From: Pseudomonadota bacterium
GTDB taxonomy: Bacteria; Pseudomonadota; Gammaproteobacteria; Burkholderiales; Chitinibacteraceae
DNA: 35,225 bases
Direction of reading: 5' to 3'
Assembly (NCBI GenBank): GCA_026399755.1
Contig: JAPLQI010000011.1
Coordinates: 1 to 35,225 of the forward strand
Shown: one piece after another, positions 8,294 to 16,700 of the stretch
Layout: each line of letters opens with the position of its first letter
How positions within the stretch are numbered: position 1 is the stretch's first letter
Position numbers and translations under genes: made by a program
Notes under the pieces: model-generated
Databases searched by the model: none
Seen by the model: the letters and a program-made list of their open reading frames with translations, nothing else
What the model was told of the DNA's origin: nothing

Positions 8294-8952
8294 TCGGCAA
8301 CCTGCACCAGCTGCTCTTTCAATTGATCCATGCACAGATCCAAACGCTGCATGCAACCCGCATCGGCTTCCATTTCTGCACTGCGAATTCGGCACTCGCC
8401 AGGCGCAAGATCCGGATCGGCCACCAGCTGCCAGCGTGCGGCGCGCTCTGGGGCCAGCTCAATTACGCGCTGGCATTCTTCGGCATTTAAATGCACGGCA
8501 ACCGAGGTATTCGTTTGCGATGTAGCCGCTAGGGTTTCATCGACTAAGGCCAGCAATTGCACCGGCTGTAAAGTCAGCTCGCAGCGAATCACTTGCTTAG
8601 CGACTTTGGCCACCAGATCAACCACTTCTTGGCGCAAGGCCAGTTGGTAATCATCGCTCGCTCGCTGCACTTGTTGCAAAAGCTGCTCCATCAGGGCGGC
8701 TTTTTCATCAAAGCGCGCTAAGGCAGCCAACCTTGCCTCGGCCTCGCCTTGAGCAAGACCCGCCGCATGGCCTTCGGCAAAACCTGCCGCCTCGCCGCTA
8801 ATTAAGCCCTCGGCATGACCATCGCTATGGCCGCTATCCCAACCCTGCTGATAAGCCTCGGCGGACAAGGGCACAGCCTCACCACCATGGGCAGACTGAG
8901 CGGCTTGCAAGCGTTGCAAAGAAGGAAAACGATGAGGGCGAACCGATTTCAC
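8290..8952 (-). CDS. fliH: Flagellar export ATPase regulator FliH
   Basis: FliH dimers bind FliI, hold it inactive in the cytosol and tether it to the C-ring protein FliN. The 220-residue protein contains the family's hallmark GxxxG series at about 33-72 (AYQQGWDSGHSDGHAEGLIS onward). A C-terminal domain resembling the peripheral stalk of F/V-ATPases follows (LRQEVVDLVAKVAKQVIRCE, and VAVHLNAEECQRVIEL). The start is GTG overlapping the fliG TGA. The stop overlaps the fliI ATG. Tight overlaps indicate translational coupling within fliE-J. Confidence 0.92.
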   Translation of the reverse strand: MKSVRPHRFPSLQRLQAAQSAHGGEAVPLSAEAYQQGWDSGHSDGHAEGLISGEAAGFAEGHAAGLAQGEAEARLAALARFDEKAALMEQLLQQVQRASDDYQLALRQEVVDLVAKVAKQVIRCELTLQPVQLLALVDETLAATSQTNTSVAVHLNAEECQRVIELAPERAARWQLVADPDLAPGECRIRSAEMEADAGCMQRLDLCMDQLKEQLVQVAE

Positions 8953-9965
8953 TCAACCACCGCCTCAGGAAAGAGTTGTAAATCAATTTCGCCCGTGCTG
9001 GCTAATTCGCGCACGATGGCCATAATTTCTTTGCGAACTTCTTCTACTCGGCTGAGCGGCACGGGGCCAGAGCGGCGCATCATATCTTCGAAGCTTTGTG
9101 CCTGACGGCGTGGCATGGTTTGAGTAATCGCCTGACGCACTTCTGGCTCTGCGCCTTTCAAGGCAATCGCCCACTGCTCTAGCTGCACGTCTTCCACAAT
9201 CCGCATCAAGGCTGTTTCGGTCTGGCGCGACAAGATAAAGAAGTCGTACATACGGCTTTCGATTTCTGCCACCAAGTCTGCATCGTGGGCACGCAATAGC
9301 TCGATCATTTGCTGCTTATTGCCCGAGTAGCGATTGATAATGTCGGCAGTCTGCTGCATACCGGCGACTTCGGTGCTTTGGGTATGTAGATTATCCAAGC
9401 AGCGGTTCACCAGCTCTTCTAGCTCAAGCAATAACTCTCTATCCACTTCTTTTAAACGGGCAATACCAACCAGCACATGATCTTGCGTCGCCACCGGCAG
9501 CGCTTCTATCACTTGGCCTGCTAAGTTAGGTGGCAGAAAAGCTAAAAACACCGCCTGCATACGCACATGCTCGTGTGCAATTCTATCGGCCAGCCACTGC
9601 GGGGAAACCCATTGCAGCCGCGCCATTTTCGGGCGAATTTCGTCGCCATAAATACTATTGAGCACGCTATTGGCGATATCGCCGCCTAAAGCTAAATCTA
9701 AAGACCGTTGCAAAAAAGAGCGCGACGCACCGTGTACGCCACTTTGCTCGCGGTACTCATCAAAGAATTTCTGAATCGATACCTTTACCGTATCAACCTT
9801 AATGCCGCTCATGCGCGACATCACCTGCGTGACGGCTAGCAATTCTTCACGCCCTAGGCAGCGCAGCACATTGGCAGCAGGCTCTTCGCCCATGCTCAAT
9901 AAAACAATGGCCGCCTGCTCAACCGGCGTCATTGCGGTTTCGGCCGAATTATTGATTGCGTCCAT
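8949..9965 (-). CDS. fliG: Flagellar motor switch protein FliG
   Basis: FliG is the rotor protein that joins FliF to FliM and receives torque from MotA. The 338 residues fit the family. The N-terminal domain binds FliF (TPVEQAAIVLLSMGEEPAAN at 13-32). The middle domain includes ARLQWVSPQWLADRIAHEH (about 114-132; the EHPQ-like motif reads EHVRM here). The C-terminal torque domain is at about 230-330 and has the charged helix SFEDMMRRSGPVPLSRVEEV. The gene overlaps the fliF end by 17 bases and the fliH start by 4. Confidence 0.96.
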   Translation of the reverse strand: MDAINNSAETAMTPVEQAAIVLLSMGEEPAANVLRCLGREELLAVTQVMSRMSGIKVDTVKVSIQKFFDEYREQSGVHGASRSFLQRSLDLALGGDIANSVLNSIYGDEIRPKMARLQWVSPQWLADRIAHEHVRMQAVFLAFLPPNLAGQVIEALPVATQDHVLVGIARLKEVDRELLLELEELVNRCLDNLHTQSTEVAGMQQTADIINRYSGNKQQMIELLRAHDADLVAEIESRMYDFFILSRQTETALMRIVEDVQLEQWAIALKGAEPEVRQAITQTMPRRQAQSFEDMMRRSGPVPLSRVEEVRKEIMAIVRELASTGEIDLQLFPEAVVE

Positions 9966-11619
9966 CTTTTTGCACCCATTGTTTAACGACTTCGGCGACG
10001 CGCTCTGGCTCTTTGGCGGCCAACTCTTTTAAGTGATCGACCAGCACATCAACCGACGAGCCAGCCGGAGGAAGATCGTAGTTTTCTAGTAAAGGCACCA
10101 CTGGCATTGCCGTGCCGTGGGCTGTTGCAGATTTGGCATAGCCATCTGCCGCATGCGTAGCAGGACTGGCTGGCGTGATATCCAGCTCGCTTGGTGGCGC
10201 GGCTAGGCTCAAGGGCGTAGCAGGCTGAGTGGTCCATTCTTTAAGCAGCTTAAAGGCGGGGCGCACCACAAATAAGAAGGCCAGCAACAAGCCAATCACA
10301 TAGGCCAAGGCGCTAATGGCATCGTAAATGGTGCTGCGCTCTTGCCACCAAGGTGTGGCGACTGGGCGCGCGGTAAACGGCAGAGTAGAGACCATTAATT
10401 GATCGCCTCGCGCGTTATCAATACCCAAACCATTACGTAAGATCTTTTCAATATTGGCAATTTGCGCAGGCGACCAACCGGCTTTCACCGAAGGCGCTGC
10501 TGCATTACTCAAAACCACCGCCACATTTAGACGACGCAGTGCACCACGGGCTTTTTTAGTGCTGGTAATGCTCTTGTCGTAAGCGTACTGGCGAGTCATC
10601 GCATTTTTCTTAAAGCGGCTATCGTCAGTTTCAGGCTTGGCTGGATCAGCATTAACCGGTCGATTACTTAAGGAGCCAGGAATGCCTATGGCACTTTTCT
10701 CGCTAGTTTGCTCATCACGCGTGGCTTCACTGGTAATTTTGGGCGCTGCACCGTACTGCTCACGCGTTTCTTCAACTTGGTCGTTATCGACGTCAGCGGT
10801 GACGCTCACCTTGAAATTATCCGCACCTAAAACCGGATCAAGCAGATCACGGATGCTGCGCAAGGTTTCTTCGCGGTAGCGGCTGGCGCTATCGTTTTCA
10901 TTGCCTGAAAAACCAGCAGCGCCGGTATCAAGACGTGCAGATAAAAGACTGCCCGCTTCATCCACCAAGGTGACTTTTTGCGGGCTAAGGCTAGACATAC
11001 TACCGGCCACCAAATTAACAATGGCGGCAATTTGTTCCTGATTTAATTTTTGGCCGCGCTTTAAAGACACAATTACCGAAGCCGAGCTTTTATCAATTCC
11101 AGAATCAACAAATGAAGAAGATCTAGCAATTGATAAATGCACCCGCGCATTAGCAATAGGCTCTAATGCCAAAATACTCTGCACCAATTCGCCTTCTAGG
11201 CCGCGGCGAAAACGTACATCTTGTACAAACTGGCTCACGCCTAGGGGATCATTTTTATCGAGTAATTCAAGGCCAGCAGGTAATTTAGCGACCACGCCTT
11301 TCGCTGCCAATAGCATGCGCACACGGCCTAAATCGCCGTTTTCAACCAAAACTTGGCCACTTTGTGGATGCAGGCGATATTTAATATGCTCGCTATCCAA
11401 TACCGCCATCATATCTGCGGCGGCAATTTTTTCTGTATTACCAAATACCGGTTTGTAATTAGAATCGTCATGCCACAAATACAGCATCAGCAATACGCTA
11501 ATGGCAATCGCCAATACAATAATTGGCAAAACCAGCTTAATAAATGACGCAGGATTGCTACTACGCTCTATATTTTTTAAGCGTAAATTTTCAAATCCCA
11601 TTTTTAATTGTGCAAACAT
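9949..11619 (-). CDS. fliF: Flagellar MS-ring protein FliF
   Basis: FliF forms the inner-membrane MS ring, the platform for rod and C-ring. The 556 residues have an N-terminal membrane segment (about 27-47, LVLPIIVLAIAISVLLMLYL). A YscJ-like ring-building domain follows (about 50-220: KYRLHPQSGQVLV, LSIARSSSFVD, SVIVSLKRGQKL). A long periplasmic region leads to a second membrane segment (about 430-450, ISALAYVIGLLLAFLFVV). The cytoplasmic C-terminal end (AAKEPERVAEVVKQWVQKD) binds FliG. The ATG at 11619 is preceded by AGGAAAAT. Confidence 0.96.
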   Translation of the reverse strand: MFAQLKMGFENLRLKNIERSSNPASFIKLVLPIIVLAIAISVLLMLYLWHDDSNYKPVFGNTEKIAAADMMAVLDSEHIKYRLHPQSGQVLVENGDLGRVRMLLAAKGVVAKLPAGLELLDKNDPLGVSQFVQDVRFRRGLEGELVQSILALEPIANARVHLSIARSSSFVDSGIDKSSASVIVSLKRGQKLNQEQIAAIVNLVAGSMSSLSPQKVTLVDEAGSLLSARLDTGAAGFSGNENDSASRYREETLRSIRDLLDPVLGADNFKVSVTADVDNDQVEETREQYGAAPKITSEATRDEQTSEKSAIGIPGSLSNRPVNADPAKPETDDSRFKKNAMTRQYAYDKSITSTKKARGALRRLNVAVVLSNAAAPSVKAGWSPAQIANIEKILRNGLGIDNARGDQLMVSTLPFTARPVATPWWQERSTIYDAISALAYVIGLLLAFLFVVRPAFKLLKEWTTQPATPLSLAAPPSELDITPASPATHAADGYAKSATAHGTAMPVVPLLENYDLPPAGSSVDVLVDHLKELAAKEPERVAEVVKQWVQKDGRNQ

Positions 11620-11634
11620 ATTTTCCTGCTGCCT

Positions 11635-11967
11635 TTATAAAGGCATTTTCATCAGATCATCAACAGCACCCATGACCTTATTGCGCACTTGCATCATCAT
11701 TGAAAACGACAAACTGGCCTCTTGGCTCATCAACATTGCGCCCACTAAATCGTTGCTGGCGCCGCTATCCACATCCGCCATTTTGGCTGCCGCCATTTGA
11801 TCTTTTGCATCCACACCACGCACCGCATCGGCCATGATGGCCATAAATCCGCCGCTATTCTGACCATTGTCAGTAGGTGAGTGGAAGCTGTTTTGGGAGA
11901 TGGCGGACATCTCACCCAGCATATTTGCCTGCTCTGTTTTTAGCGCAGAAGCGATTGCATTTACCAT
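11635..11967 (-). CDS. fliE: Rod/MS-ring junction protein FliE
   Basis: FliE is the first exported axial subunit and joins the MS ring to the rod. From the ATG at 11967 it has 110 residues. The C-terminal half carries the family's signature: ASLSFSMMMQVRNKVMGAVD (equivalent to the L..T.Q.RNK...AY.EIM helix), ending DLMKMPL. The frame is open 17 codons upstream, but the family begins near MVNAIASAL. It leads the fliE-fliJ operon, which diverges from fliM. Confidence 0.88.
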   Translation of the reverse strand: MVNAIASALKTEQANMLGEMSAISQNSFHSPTDNGQNSGGFMAIMADAVRGVDAKDQMAAAKMADVDSGASNDLVGAMLMSQEASLSFSMMMQVRNKVMGAVDDLMKMPL

Positions 11968-12127
11968 ATAAACATCCAGTTTTGATCCATAAATAACGAC
12001 GCTATTTTTACAAATCACTTACAGGGCGCGGATTCTAACAGCAGTACACAGGCATAGTGAGGTGTGAATTTTTACCATGCGAAATGGATACATGAACATA
12101 TCATAAAATTCTAATATTAAAGTACAA

Positions 12128-12143
12128 TGCGCGCGAAATGCCA
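12128..12143 (-). promoter_or_regulatory. Candidate sigma-54-type promoter for the fliE operon
   Basis: On the minus strand TGGCATTTCGCGCGCA matches the -24/-12 spacing of sigma-54 promoters (TGGCAC, ten bases between GG and GC). The -24 half is good (TGGCA) and GCA stands at -12, but the usual TT before it is absent. It would give a leader of about 150 bases to fliE. Lateral flagellar early operons are often sigma-54 dependent in other bacteria. The 11968-12182 divergent gap holds no other feature I can support, and there is no lafK gene here. Confidence 0.3.
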
Positions 12144-12182
12144 AATAAATTCTTGTTCTTTCCCTGATCGGTATAAAGCAGC

Positions 12183-12992
12183 GTGTCCATAGCCAAACGT
12201 TCTTCGCACGAAAAAAATAGCACAAAACTCGATCACAGCACCCTAGGTAGGCCCCTGCATCTTTTAGCGGGGCTGAATGAGCGGCTAAAAATTGAAGTAG
12301 ATGCATTTCTCAAGGGCGAATTCAATCGCCCCTACCGTGCCACGCTGGGCGTCAGCCAAATTAGCCAATCCGCCAGTAAAGCCAATCCTGTGCAATGGGT
12401 AGATTTAGGAGTCGGGCAATTAGCAGTTGAGATGTCCCGCTCATTTTTGCTACGCACTTTGGATTACCGCTATGGCGCAAAAGCCAAACCGGCAGAGATA
12501 AATGAACAGCTTTTATCCAGCGAAGAGACCAGCACCGAACAGCGTTTAAAAACGGGCCTCGCCAATAAAATGGCCCAGCTTTTTTTAGGCTTTTTAAATC
12601 AAAACGCTGAGGCACATAGCGGGCAACGCCCTGAAGCGGTCTGGCAGATTGAAATTGAAATAACTGATCAAATTGACCAGCTCAAAACGCAAATCTGCTT
12701 AGTGCTAGACCACGCCCTATTTGATTTGCTGTTAAAAATGGTTGCTAAACCACGAACAAATAGCAAAGCCCAAACTGCTTTTTTTGATCAGCTCAAAATA
12801 AAATGTCATGTGCATCTAGCAGAAAAATCACTGACTTTAGATGATGTACTCAAGCTAAAAATCGGCGAAATCATGCCCATTAGCTTGCAAGCCCGAGCCA
12901 ATGTGTATATCGGCAAAAGCAAATTGTTTACCGCCAGCGTCGCCGAGAATAACGGCGCTTTATGCCTCACATCATTTGAAGATGCAGATTAA
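12183..12992 (+). CDS. fliM: Flagellar motor switch protein FliM (lateral LfiM type)
   Basis: FliM forms the C-ring wall with FliG and FliN, and in polar systems binds CheY-P. At 269 residues it is shorter than chemotaxis FliM (about 330). It opens MSIAKRSSHEKNSTKL and has no recognisable N-terminal LSQ(D/E)EID CheY-binding peptide. The middle domain is divergent. The C-terminal SpoA-like domain is at about 190-265 (LKIKCHVHLAEKSLTLDDVL, LKIGEIMPISLQARANVYIG). The start is GTG; no better site is evident. It is the first gene of the plus-strand fliMNPQR-flhBA operon, and four bases separate its stop from the fliN start. Confidence 0.85.
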   Translation: MSIAKRSSHEKNSTKLDHSTLGRPLHLLAGLNERLKIEVDAFLKGEFNRPYRATLGVSQISQSASKANPVQWVDLGVGQLAVEMSRSFLLRTLDYRYGAKAKPAEINEQLLSSEETSTEQRLKTGLANKMAQLFLGFLNQNAEAHSGQRPEAVWQIEIEITDQIDQLKTQICLVLDHALFDLLLKMVAKPRTNSKAQTAFFDQLKIKCHVHLAEKSLTLDDVLKLKIGEIMPISLQARANVYIGKSKLFTASVAENNGALCLTSFEDAD

Positions 12993-12996
12993 TCCC

Positions 12997-13341
12997 ATGA
13001 ATATGAATGACGATTTTGATTTAGAAAATGCGCTGCAAGACATGGAAGCGAGCACAGAAGCCCCAGCACCGGTAGTGGCCAAGCGCGACCTCAACCCATT
13101 TTTAAGAAAAATCCCCGTCACGCTGACTTTAGAAGTGGGCGCGAGCGATATCTCCTTGGCCGAGCTATTAGCCATCGAATACGGCTCAGTATTAGAACTA
13201 AATAAACTCGCGGGTGAGCCGCTGGATATCAAAGTGAATGGCACCACCATCGGAAAAGCCGAAGTGGTCATTACGGGCGAGAGCTACGGCCTGCGCGTGG
13301 TTGAATTAGATCACCTTGATTTACAAACTCTGGCCTCATGA
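12997..13341 (+). CDS. fliN: Flagellar motor switch protein FliN
   Basis: FliN forms the lower C-ring with FliM and docks FliH/FliI. The 114-residue protein has a short acidic N-terminus (NDDFDLENALQDMEA). The SpoA domain at about 35-112 shows the classic sequence FLRKIPVTLTLEVGASDISL, EYGSVLELNKLAGEPLDIKV and GKAEVVITGESYGLRVVEL. The start at 12997 lies just after fliM stops; an ATG at 12982 would overlap fliM and one at 13003 is also possible. The end overlaps the fliP start by 4 bases. Confidence 0.94.
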   Translation: MNMNDDFDLENALQDMEASTEAPAPVVAKRDLNPFLRKIPVTLTLEVGASDISLAELLAIEYGSVLELNKLAGEPLDIKVNGTTIGKAEVVITGESYGLRVVELDHLDLQTLAS

Positions 13342-14069
13342 AGTTCTTTTGGCGATTAAGTGCCCTGCTACTGGCATCTGCCCCCGCATGGGCCGAAGAC
13401 TCACTCAAGATCTTATCTAATAGCGCTACGGCTGGTGATTTAACGGTTAAAACACAGGTTTTAATCATCATGACTTTGCTGGGATTGATTCCCACACTGG
13501 TTTTGATGATGACCTGCTTTACCCGCTTTGTGATTGTGTTGTCGCTGCTGCGGCAAGCGCTGGGCTTGCAGCAGGGCATGCCAAATCGAATTACCACCGG
13601 CATGGCACTGATCTTAACAATGCTAGTCATGCGCCCCGTGGGAATAGAGGTCTGGCAAACCGCCATGCTGCCCTACGATCAGGACAAAATCACCCTGCTT
13701 GCCGCGCTGCAAATCGCCGAAAAACCAATGTCTAAATTTATGCTGGCGCAGACTAATAAATCGGCACTGGCGCAGATTTCACGCCTCGCTGGCGAAGGCC
13801 CAGTTGCCAAGCCCAGCGATCACGCCTTTACCGTAAAACTAGCCGCATTTGTACTGAGCGAGCTGAAAACCGCGTTTCAAATCGGCTGCATGCTGTTTAT
13901 CCCCTTTTTAGTCGTCGATCTGGTGGTCTCCAGCGTCTTAATGGCGATGGGGATGATGATGCTGTCGCCCTTGGTGATTTCATTACCGCTTAAATTACTG
14001 CTCTTTGTACTGGTAGACGGCTGGTCGCTGACTGTAAACACCCTCGTCACCAGCATACAGGCCTACTAA
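13338..14069 (+). CDS. fliP: Flagellar export gate protein FliP
   Basis: FliP forms the core export pore with FliQ and FliR. The 243 residues begin with a cleavable signal peptide (about 1-19, FFWRLSALLLASAPAWA). FliP membrane helices follow, with the signatures VKTQVLIIMTLLGLIPTLVL, MTCFTRFVIVLSLLRQALGL, and FTVKLAAFVLSELKTAFQIG near 165-185. The motif GMMMLSPLVISLPLKLLLFV stands near the end. No fliO gene precedes it, as is common for lateral systems. One base overlaps fliQ. Confidence 0.96.
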   Translation: MKFFWRLSALLLASAPAWAEDSLKILSNSATAGDLTVKTQVLIIMTLLGLIPTLVLMMTCFTRFVIVLSLLRQALGLQQGMPNRITTGMALILTMLVMRPVGIEVWQTAMLPYDQDKITLLAALQIAEKPMSKFMLAQTNKSALAQISRLAGEGPVAKPSDHAFTVKLAAFVLSELKTAFQIGCMLFIPFLVVDLVVSSVLMAMGMMMLSPLVISLPLKLLLFVLVDGWSLTVNTLVTSIQAY

Positions 14070-14341
14070 TGATCACCCCCGATACCGCGGTTGATCTGGT
14101 CAACCAAAGCCTTTATGTAGTGGTGAAACTGGTCATTTTGCTGGTGTTGCCGGGGCTGATTGTGGGCGTTTTGGTCAGCCTGTTTCAGGCGGCCACGCAG
14201 ATTAACGAGCAAACCCTCAGCTTCTTACCCCGCCTACTCGTCACCCTCGCCGTCATCGCCATCGCAGGGCATTGGATCGTTGGGCAACTGATGACGTTTT
14301 GCATCGAGATTTTTAATAATGCAGCGATGTTGGTGGGGTAG
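14069..14341 (+). CDS. fliQ: Flagellar export gate protein FliQ
   Basis: FliQ is a two-helix membrane hairpin wrapped around the FliP/FliR pore. The 90 residues are typical: helix 1 is LYVVVKLVILLVLPGLIVGV and helix 2 is LPRLLVTLAVIAIAGHWIVG. Between them is the strongly conserved loop SLFQAATQINEQTLSFLPR. In most flagellar operons fliR follows within a few bases; here 420 bases of repeat-rich DNA intervene. Confidence 0.95.
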   Translation: MITPDTAVDLVNQSLYVVVKLVILLVLPGLIVGVLVSLFQAATQINEQTLSFLPRLLVTLAVIAIAGHWIVGQLMTFCIEIFNNAAMLVG

Positions 14342-14396
14342 CGAAAAAGATTGCCCACAACGGCAATAGGCGCAAACAGTCCAAAAACTTATTAAC

Positions 14397-14639
14397 CACG
14401 CTTTGTGCACGGGGCTTTAGAGTCCCCTTGAAACACGCCGAAGCGAGGAACAAGCGGGCGGGGTTTCGGCGAGGACTGTCTGAGCGAAGCGAGTTCCGCA
14501 GCCGCCGCTCGATTGTCCGCAGATGAGGGGCTTTCGTGTTTCGTGGGGCGGCCTTCTTTTGGTTCTTTTCTTGGCCGTTCAAGAAAAGAACGCCCCCGCG
14601 GTGGCTACCGCTCCTAAATCAACGTGCCGAAGGCACTAA
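14397..14639 (+). repeat. ~245-bp intergenic repeat element, copy 1 (fliQ-fliR gap)
   Basis: The element begins near GTGCACGGGGCTTTAGAGTC and ends GTGCCGAAGGCACTA. It is nearly the same as the copy at 29958-30204 along its whole length, is inverted at 19094-19335, and has partial copies at 22628-22770 and 28112-28158. Inner features include an inverted pair TTCTTTTCTTG/CAAGAAAAGAA and a GC-rich middle. It encodes no transposase and looks like a non-autonomous repeat. The rest of the gap (14342-14396 and 14640-14761) holds no gene I can see. Confidence 0.85.
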
Positions 14640-14761
14640 AAAGATCTTTTTGCTTGGTACACATCACAGCGCAATGGCAGGTTACGGCCGAAAACGCCCA
14701 CAGCCCCAATAAACACAACACGCGGCCTAACCCACCCTAAGCTCGAAACCAAAAGATAACA

Positions 14762-15547
14762 ATGGACTCCCTGATTAAGGAATTACTCGCAATCCTACCC
14801 CTGCTCTGGTGGCCTTTTTGCCGCTATATGGCGGGGTTTAGTTTTGCGCCCTTGATTGGTGAAGCCATGGTGCCTGTGCGTGCGCGGATTGGTTTATCGC
14901 TGGTGCTTAGCGTAATCACCCTGCCCATCATGCAAAAAACCCAAATCAGTATTGATCCCTTCTCAATGCACTGGATTGCAGCCACCTTTGCTCAGGTGAT
15001 TATTGGGCTGATTTTTGGGATGGCGTTTCAGCTGGTGATGACGATTCTATCCATCTTGGGATTTTTGATTTCATCGCAAATGGGCCTGAGTATGGCGGTG
15101 ATGAATGATCCTATGAGCGGCAGCTCGTCCGATGTGATCTCCACCCTGCTGTATTTATTGGGTGCGATGCTGTTTTTTGCGATGGATGGGCATCTGGTGA
15201 TTGTGCAGATTATCTACGGCAGCTTTAAGCTTTGGCCGGTAGCGGACGGGATTAATTTTGTATCACTCAAGATGCTGGCGCAAAGCCTAAGCTGGGTGTT
15301 TGCCGCTGCTTTACTCTTAGCGATTCCCAGCATTTTTTCTACTTTTATTGTGCAATTAGGTTTGGGTTTATTAAACAGAGTGGCTCCGGCTTTAAATTTA
15401 TTCTCTCTGGGCTTTCCCCTCATTACCCTGTTTGGCCTGTTTACCCTTGGCCTAATTAGCCGTTTTATTCCAGGCCACTATAGCCAGCTCAGCGAAAAAA
15501 TTTTGCAAATGATTGAGCAAATGCTGCATGGGGGCGTGCATGGCTGA
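14762..15547 (+). CDS. fliR: Flagellar export gate protein FliR
   Basis: FliR completes the FliPQR export pore in the inner membrane. The 261 residues fit the family and give several membrane helices (about 12-30, 35-57, 68-93, 125-150, 175-205, 210-235). The conserved FliR regions FSFAPLIGEAMVPVRARIGL and FQLVMTILSILGFLISSQMG (near 95-115) are followed by NRVAPALNLFSLGFPLITLF. The ATG is preceded by a weak AAAAGATAAC. The stop overlaps the flhB start by 8 bases. Confidence 0.95.
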   Translation: MDSLIKELLAILPLLWWPFCRYMAGFSFAPLIGEAMVPVRARIGLSLVLSVITLPIMQKTQISIDPFSMHWIAATFAQVIIGLIFGMAFQLVMTILSILGFLISSQMGLSMAVMNDPMSGSSSDVISTLLYLLGAMLFFAMDGHLVIVQIIYGSFKLWPVADGINFVSLKMLAQSLSWVFAAALLLAIPSIFSTFIVQLGLGLLNRVAPALNLFSLGFPLITLFGLFTLGLISRFIPGHYSQLSEKILQMIEQMLHGGVHG

Positions 15548-16676
15548 AGCGTCTAATGGCGATAAAACAGAAAAAGCCAGCCCGCAGAAATTAAAAAACG
15601 CCAGAAAAGAAGGCCAAATTGTCCGCTCGCGCGAAGTCGCTTCTGCCGTGGGTTTGCTCGCCAGCTTAAAAGTATTTGCCATCCTAGCACCCAGCTATTT
15701 AGTCGATTTTAATGCGCTATTTAATCTGGCTTTTAGCTCTTTGGATCAGCCCGGCAGTATGGACGAGGTATGGTCTAATTTATTTAGTGGCAGCTTTCTT
15801 TTGCTACTCAAAATGCTACTACCTTTAGCCATTATTCCGCTGATGATTATCATTGCCTCGCTCTATCCGGGCGGTTGGATATTCTCTGGCAAGCAGCTAA
15901 TGCCTAAATTTGAGCGCATGAATCCACTCTCTCATTTTGGGCGGATATTCTCTGCCCAACATGCAAGCGAGCAAATCAAAGCCATTATTAAGGTACTGAT
16001 TTTAGGCGTTGTATTATTTTATGTTAGCCGAGATAGCCTGCCAAAATTCTTTAGCCTGCAAGAGCTCACCCTTACCGAAGCACTCACAGGCGCGGCGCAA
16101 TTATTATTTGATGCACTATTTAGCTTTTGCTTTGTATTTATCTTATTTGCCGCCATTGATTTGCCACTGCAGATATTTTTGTTTATGCGTAAACAAAAAA
16201 TGAGCAAGCAAGAGCAAAAAGACGAATATAAAACCAGCGAAGGCCGGCCAGAGATTAAGCAGCGTATCCGGCAGATTCAGCAGCAATTAGCCCAGCGCAG
16301 TATTCGCAAAGCCATTCCTAATGCCGATGTGATTATCGTCAACCCACGCCATTATGCTGTGGCTTTAAAGTACGACGAAAATCGAGCCCAAGCGCCTTTT
16401 ATTGTCGCCAAGGGTATGGATGAAATGGCCATGTATATTCGCCAGCTAGGCGACGCGCACAAAATAGATATTGTGCCGATTCCACCCTTAGCCCGCGCTA
16501 TTTATAAAACCACCCAAGTGAATCAGCAAATTCCTGCGCCTTTATTTAAAGCCGTGGCGCAGGTGCTGACCTATGTATTGCAGCTCAAAGCTTTTCGCAG
16601 TGGCGGCCGCCGTATTGCGCCCCAATTACCCGATGATTTGGGTATTTCGCCAGAACTTTCAAAAGAAGAATCATGA
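15540..16676 (+). CDS. flhB: Flagellar export switch protein FlhB, with NPRH in place of NPTH
   Basis: FlhB controls the export switch from hook to filament subunits. From the ATG at 15540 (378 residues) it opens MAEASNGDKTEKASPQKLKN, the family start. Four membrane segments lie between about 35 and 210. The cytoplasmic domain carries VIIVNPRHYAVALKYD. Autocleaving FlhB/YscU proteins have NPTH here, cut between Asn and Pro; residue 270 is Arg instead of Thr. The tail reads APQLPDDLGISPELSKEES. The stop overlaps a duplicated flhA-like start (16673). Whether this FlhB self-cleaves cannot be told by reading. Confidence 0.95.
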   Translation: MAEASNGDKTEKASPQKLKNARKEGQIVRSREVASAVGLLASLKVFAILAPSYLVDFNALFNLAFSSLDQPGSMDEVWSNLFSGSFLLLLKMLLPLAIIPLMIIIASLYPGGWIFSGKQLMPKFERMNPLSHFGRIFSAQHASEQIKAIIKVLILGVVLFYVSRDSLPKFFSLQELTLTEALTGAAQLLFDALFSFCFVFILFAAIDLPLQIFLFMRKQKMSKQEQKDEYKTSEGRPEIKQRIRQIQQQLAQRSIRKAIPNADVIIVNPRHYAVALKYDENRAQAPFIVAKGMDEMAMYIRQLGDAHKIDIVPIPPLARAIYKTTQVNQQIPAPLFKAVAQVLTYVLQLKAFRSGGRRIAPQLPDDLGISPELSKEES

Positions 16677-16700
16677 AATTATTCGCTCCTTATTTAAGGC
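16612..16700 (+). repeat. Left copy of a duplicated flhB-end/flhA-start junction
   Basis: This segment encodes the last residues of FlhB, then ATGAAATT and the first codons of an flhA-like start. It matches 16886-16975 imperfectly: both read roughly GCGCCCCAATTACC, then ATTTCG.CAGAACT, then ATGAAAT.ATTCGC.CCTTATTT. In the right copy the flhB-like part is free-standing and ends in its own stop, and the flhA-like part is the real flhA start. The two copies bracket the palindromic insert 16722-16892. Confidence 0.75.

Noticed and set aside
12019-12306. Open frame on the minus strand between fliE and fliM
   Set aside because: It overlaps fliM and the control region, has no recognisable protein features and lacks a ribosome-binding site.
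14313-14582. Minus-strand frame in the fliQ-fliR gap
   Set aside because: It is an accidental frame through the 245-bp repeat; the matching frame in the 29958 copy differs in sequence and ends.
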